Below are positions 61,220 to 64,000 of a stretch of DNA of 64,000 nt, piece after piece (the stretch's first letter is position 1; each line of letters opens with the position of its first letter). The translations under genes and the position numbers were made by a program. The DNA is from Gossypium raimondii. Lineage: Eukaryota; Streptophyta; Magnoliopsida; Malvales; Malvaceae. Location: positions 62,505,980-62,569,979 of the forward strand of contig NC_068575.1 in assembly GCF_025698545.1 (NCBI RefSeq). Reading direction: 5' to 3'. The notes below the pieces were generated by a model. That model was not told where the DNA came from, made no database searches, and saw nothing but the letters and a program-made list of their open reading frames with translations.

Positions 61220-63013
61220 TCTTATCTTTTTTCCTTTTGCATGGGTAAGGTTTAAGATGGTATCTTATTATGGTGGGTTACCGCGGGATGTTTTTAAAAC
61301 TAATGGTTATGGTTGAAAAGAAGAAAACCATAAATTTGTAACTCACCTTTCAAATTAAAACATTGTATCCCTAATTTAGTAATTGAATATTTTGGTTCTT
61401 TTTCCACAATTATGTTTTTTTCTTTTAATGTTGTTAAAAAGGAATCTCATATTTCTTAATCTTTTTCTTATCATAATAAAATCTTAATATATGTAATTTT
61501 GTAATAATTGTTACTCATATATTTTAAAATTATTTTTCTTCAACTGTACTGAGAAGGGAAATTTAAGGCAATGTGGGAGAAGCCACATAATCTGCTGTTT
61601 CTCCTGAACTTCAGCAACCTGCCTGCCCGCACTGTGCAATTACCTACGAAGTCAACAAATCGTGTAAAGTATCACCGCCTTTTTTTTTAATATTCGCTAA
61701 TGTCTTCACTTTTTGTTTTTTAAAAAAGAATTAATATATTTTTAATTAAAAATATAAATTTATCCATTAAAGTTATTAATTTTTTATTAAATTTAAATTT
61801 ATTACAACATAATTTTAACAATATTAATATTACTAATTTTTTAAAAATTCAATTTTATTTTTATTACATAATTATTAAGTAGGCATTTTTATATTATATC
61901 AATAAAATTTAAAAGGAAATTATATTAATAATAAAAAAAACTTCAAATTTGCTGAGTATTCCAAATATTTAAAGAATATATCGACTCAGCAAATTTTAAC
62001 TTTTTCCACCTTTGTAAGGAACTTTATTGAACATTGCGCCGCGAGGACTATGGTGATGTACATTTTCTTTTCCTTTTCTAATTTTTATTCAAAAGTTTTT
62101 TGTTTTTTTCAAATTATTGTATTACGACTATATATTAAAGGTTCCTTTCTCGAAGGTGATAATAAATAGCTAATCGAAATTTGACTTACAATGAGAAAAT
62201 TTTCAAAAAAAAGATTATGATACACTTAGTAGAAATGTTATTATTTTAATATATAGATTAGTAATAAATTAATTTCAATTAATAATTTTAACCACTCAAT
62301 TTATTTGAAAGAGAAAAACCTCGCTTATTTTGAAAAAATCCTATTTCTTACAAGAGGTTTTAACTCATTTCTATTTTCAATTTCAAATTTATATTAACTA
62401 TTCTTTATTTTATATCTATATATTATAATATATATGTAATAAATAAATATTTTTTCGTATTTATCGATAAGTAACCAAATGAGCCATTAGTATATGATGC
62501 TTATATGTTTAATAACAAATGAAAATGCTTTTCTTTATCTAATGTGGTACCCTCTCCCGATATTATAATGATCAAAAAAAAAAAACAAACACATTATTAC
62601 CATAACAAAAGACAAGGTACAAACTAATTTCACCTAAATGCCAAGTGCTCTTTAAAATTGGATTAACACAAAAGGCTAGCATCCTTACCAATATTCCAAA
62701 TCACAATTAAAACCATAGTCTTGAAATCTCTTTTAATTGGGAATTTGAAAATTTCTTCAGCTAAAAGTACTACTTTGCCAAGTAAAACTAAAGAATGTGT
62801 ACAAGTAATGTACATATTACAACTTGACTTACATGGCACATATCAATTACCAACTTCTAGTTCTACAACCCCCAAATAATGCTCTAATGATAATAAGAAA
62901 CTAACAAAAAAACCTGGCAATTTTGCAGCAATCATGTCAATATGTTCTCCTCCATGTTTGTTATTTTTATTCTCTTTTTTCCCCCTATATTCTGGTTGAA
63001 ATTCTTACTCCGG
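61220..63013. other. intergenic, between convergent EXL and peptidase genes
   Basis: 3' flanks of two convergent genes. AT-rich; 61550-61680 is a less AT-rich patch ('cctgcccgcactgtgcaatt') that I cannot assign. No gene seen. Confidence 0.45.
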
Positions 63014-64000
63014 TCACTTACTTATATGCCGGTTTTTGTCATCGAGGAGTTTCATTTCTTCCAAACAACTTGTGACATCAGGAACAATCCCTCCATTATG
63101 ATACCTTACGATCCCATCACCAACTAGATCGGTCAACAAATCAGCAGGTTCTTTGGCTCCTCCGTATTGCAAAAGTTTTGTTCTGAGCAATGTTCCGGTT
63201 GTCGGTGATAGAGGGTCCTCTTGGCATAGCTTTTTCCATATGGTTGCTGCGAAACATTTGGCATACAAGTAGCTGTAGTAACCTATTGAATTGAAGAAAA
63301 AAAATCATATATTAAGAGTGGTGTATGCATATTCGAAACCCGGTTAGAAGAACCACTCTTCTCCGAGGAACATGCCGAGCTTAAAGAATGCATCTAGGAA
63401 ATGCAAAACATGTAACTTCATTAGAAATCCATGCGAAGACACAAATTATGGTGCCCTAGCCCCTAGTGCCTTAATTTGAGATCTAAAGTTGCTGTATTCA
63501 GCACCTTGAGCTTGAGTGAGAATATACCACTAAGGATCAAATTTATACTTTCGTGTACAAAGAACAAAACAAATGTACATCAAAAACTTATGATTAAAAA
63601 TTTACCAGCACCGTAGGTGAGAAAGTGACTGAATCGGATATGCATGTGTGTCCCCTCCACATGCTTCTCATTGCTGTGTTGTCTTTTCAAATGGGCAACA
63701 ATAGAATTGGTGTCTCTTGGCACAGACAATTGTTCTCCGAAAAGTGTTTGGTCAACCAAAGCATAAAATATCTAATAAATGCCAAATGGAAAACAGAAAG
63801 CTTGCTCAATTTTTTGTTCATGTCCATGCATTAGATGTGCTTTAAAACATTAAATGCTGATTCATTCAGAAGATTAGATAAACCTGACGTTGCAATTCGG
63901 TTGCGGCAAACATGTCTCTTGCACCATTTAGCGACTTTACCAACTTCTCAGGTATTACTTCTCCAGTTGAATAATGTCTAGCAAATTTTTTCAGGACTCG
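63014..64000 (-). CDS. OCT1: mitochondrial intermediate peptidase-like (M3 family), C-terminal exons only
   Basis: Minus-strand exons 64000-63884 (continuing beyond the window), 63771-63606 and 63282-63014, all with GT-AG introns. The encoded C-terminus reads ARHYSTGEVIPEKLV, MFAATELQRQ, FYALVDQTLFGEQL, HIRFSHFLTYGAGYYSYLY and CFAATIWKKL, and ends with DVTSCLEEMKLLDDKN and a short tail. The Y-SYLYAK segment and its spacing are those of M3 oligopeptidases of the mitochondrial intermediate peptidase type, which remove an octapeptide or similar from imported matrix proteins. The zinc-binding HExxH lies upstream, outside the window, so catalysis cannot be judged. It points towards the EXORDIUM-like gene, convergent with it. 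OCT1 (At5g51540) is the likely counterpart by recall. Confidence 0.92.

Overview
This is a plant nuclear window, most likely cotton (Gossypium, Malvaceae) or a close relative. It is AT-rich and gene-poor, its genes have GT-AG introns, and it contains a Ty1/copia retrotransposon, MITE-like foldbacks and a plastid DNA insertion. The dispersed repeats look like common cotton families, but I name the organism from memory of such sequence, not from a search.

Layout. Positions 6-3138 (+) hold the 3' part (14 exons visible) of an ERECTA-LIKE LRR receptor kinase, cut by the left edge. Positions 5478-6863 (-) hold an intronless DUF3475/DUF668 (PSI-like) gene. From 6.9 to 25 kb there is no intact gene. 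This stretch has a Tourist-like MITE (10553-10697), several AT-rich repeats, a dead Ty1/copia element with 209/211-bp LTRs and a 5-bp target duplication (16405-21068), and a nuclear copy of plastid psbE-psbF-psbL (about 22927-23310). From 25 to 54 kb lies a same-strand array of four cytochrome P450 copies of the CYP706 type. Copy A (24995-26669) and copy C (43221-44878) look intact. Copy B (36555-39289) has four stops and a 1.3-kb TG...CA insertion. Copy D (53209-54168) is heavily deleted. Between A and B sits a 3.75-kb PIF/Harbinger-like element (28545-32298) carrying a 120-bp tandem repeat. On the right are a DUF1442 gene (49400-50120, +), ribosomal protein S20 (54396-55918, -), an EXORDIUM-like gene (60197-61219, +) and the 3' end of a mitochondrial intermediate peptidase (63014-64000, -).

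How the parts relate. The single-copy genes are conserved and functionally unrelated. From memory of Arabidopsis, ERL1, a DUF1442 gene and an RPS20 gene lie close together on chromosome 5 (At5g62230, At5g62280, At5g62300). The peptidase, EXL3 and a DUF668 gene lie together elsewhere on that chromosome (At5g51540, At5g51550, At5g51670). The window therefore looks like an old conserved gene block expanded by transposons and interrupted by a P450 array. Copies B and C share a 27-bp coding deletion relative to A and D, and they share upstream AT-rich sequence, so they look like the most recent duplicates. Only A and C share a proximal promoter of about 120 bp with a TATA box. B and D lack it, which fits their decay. 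The P450 substrate cannot be read from the sequence. CYP706 enzymes include a sesquiterpene hydroxylase of the cotton gossypol pathway, so a terpenoid or defence role is a reasonable but untested guess.
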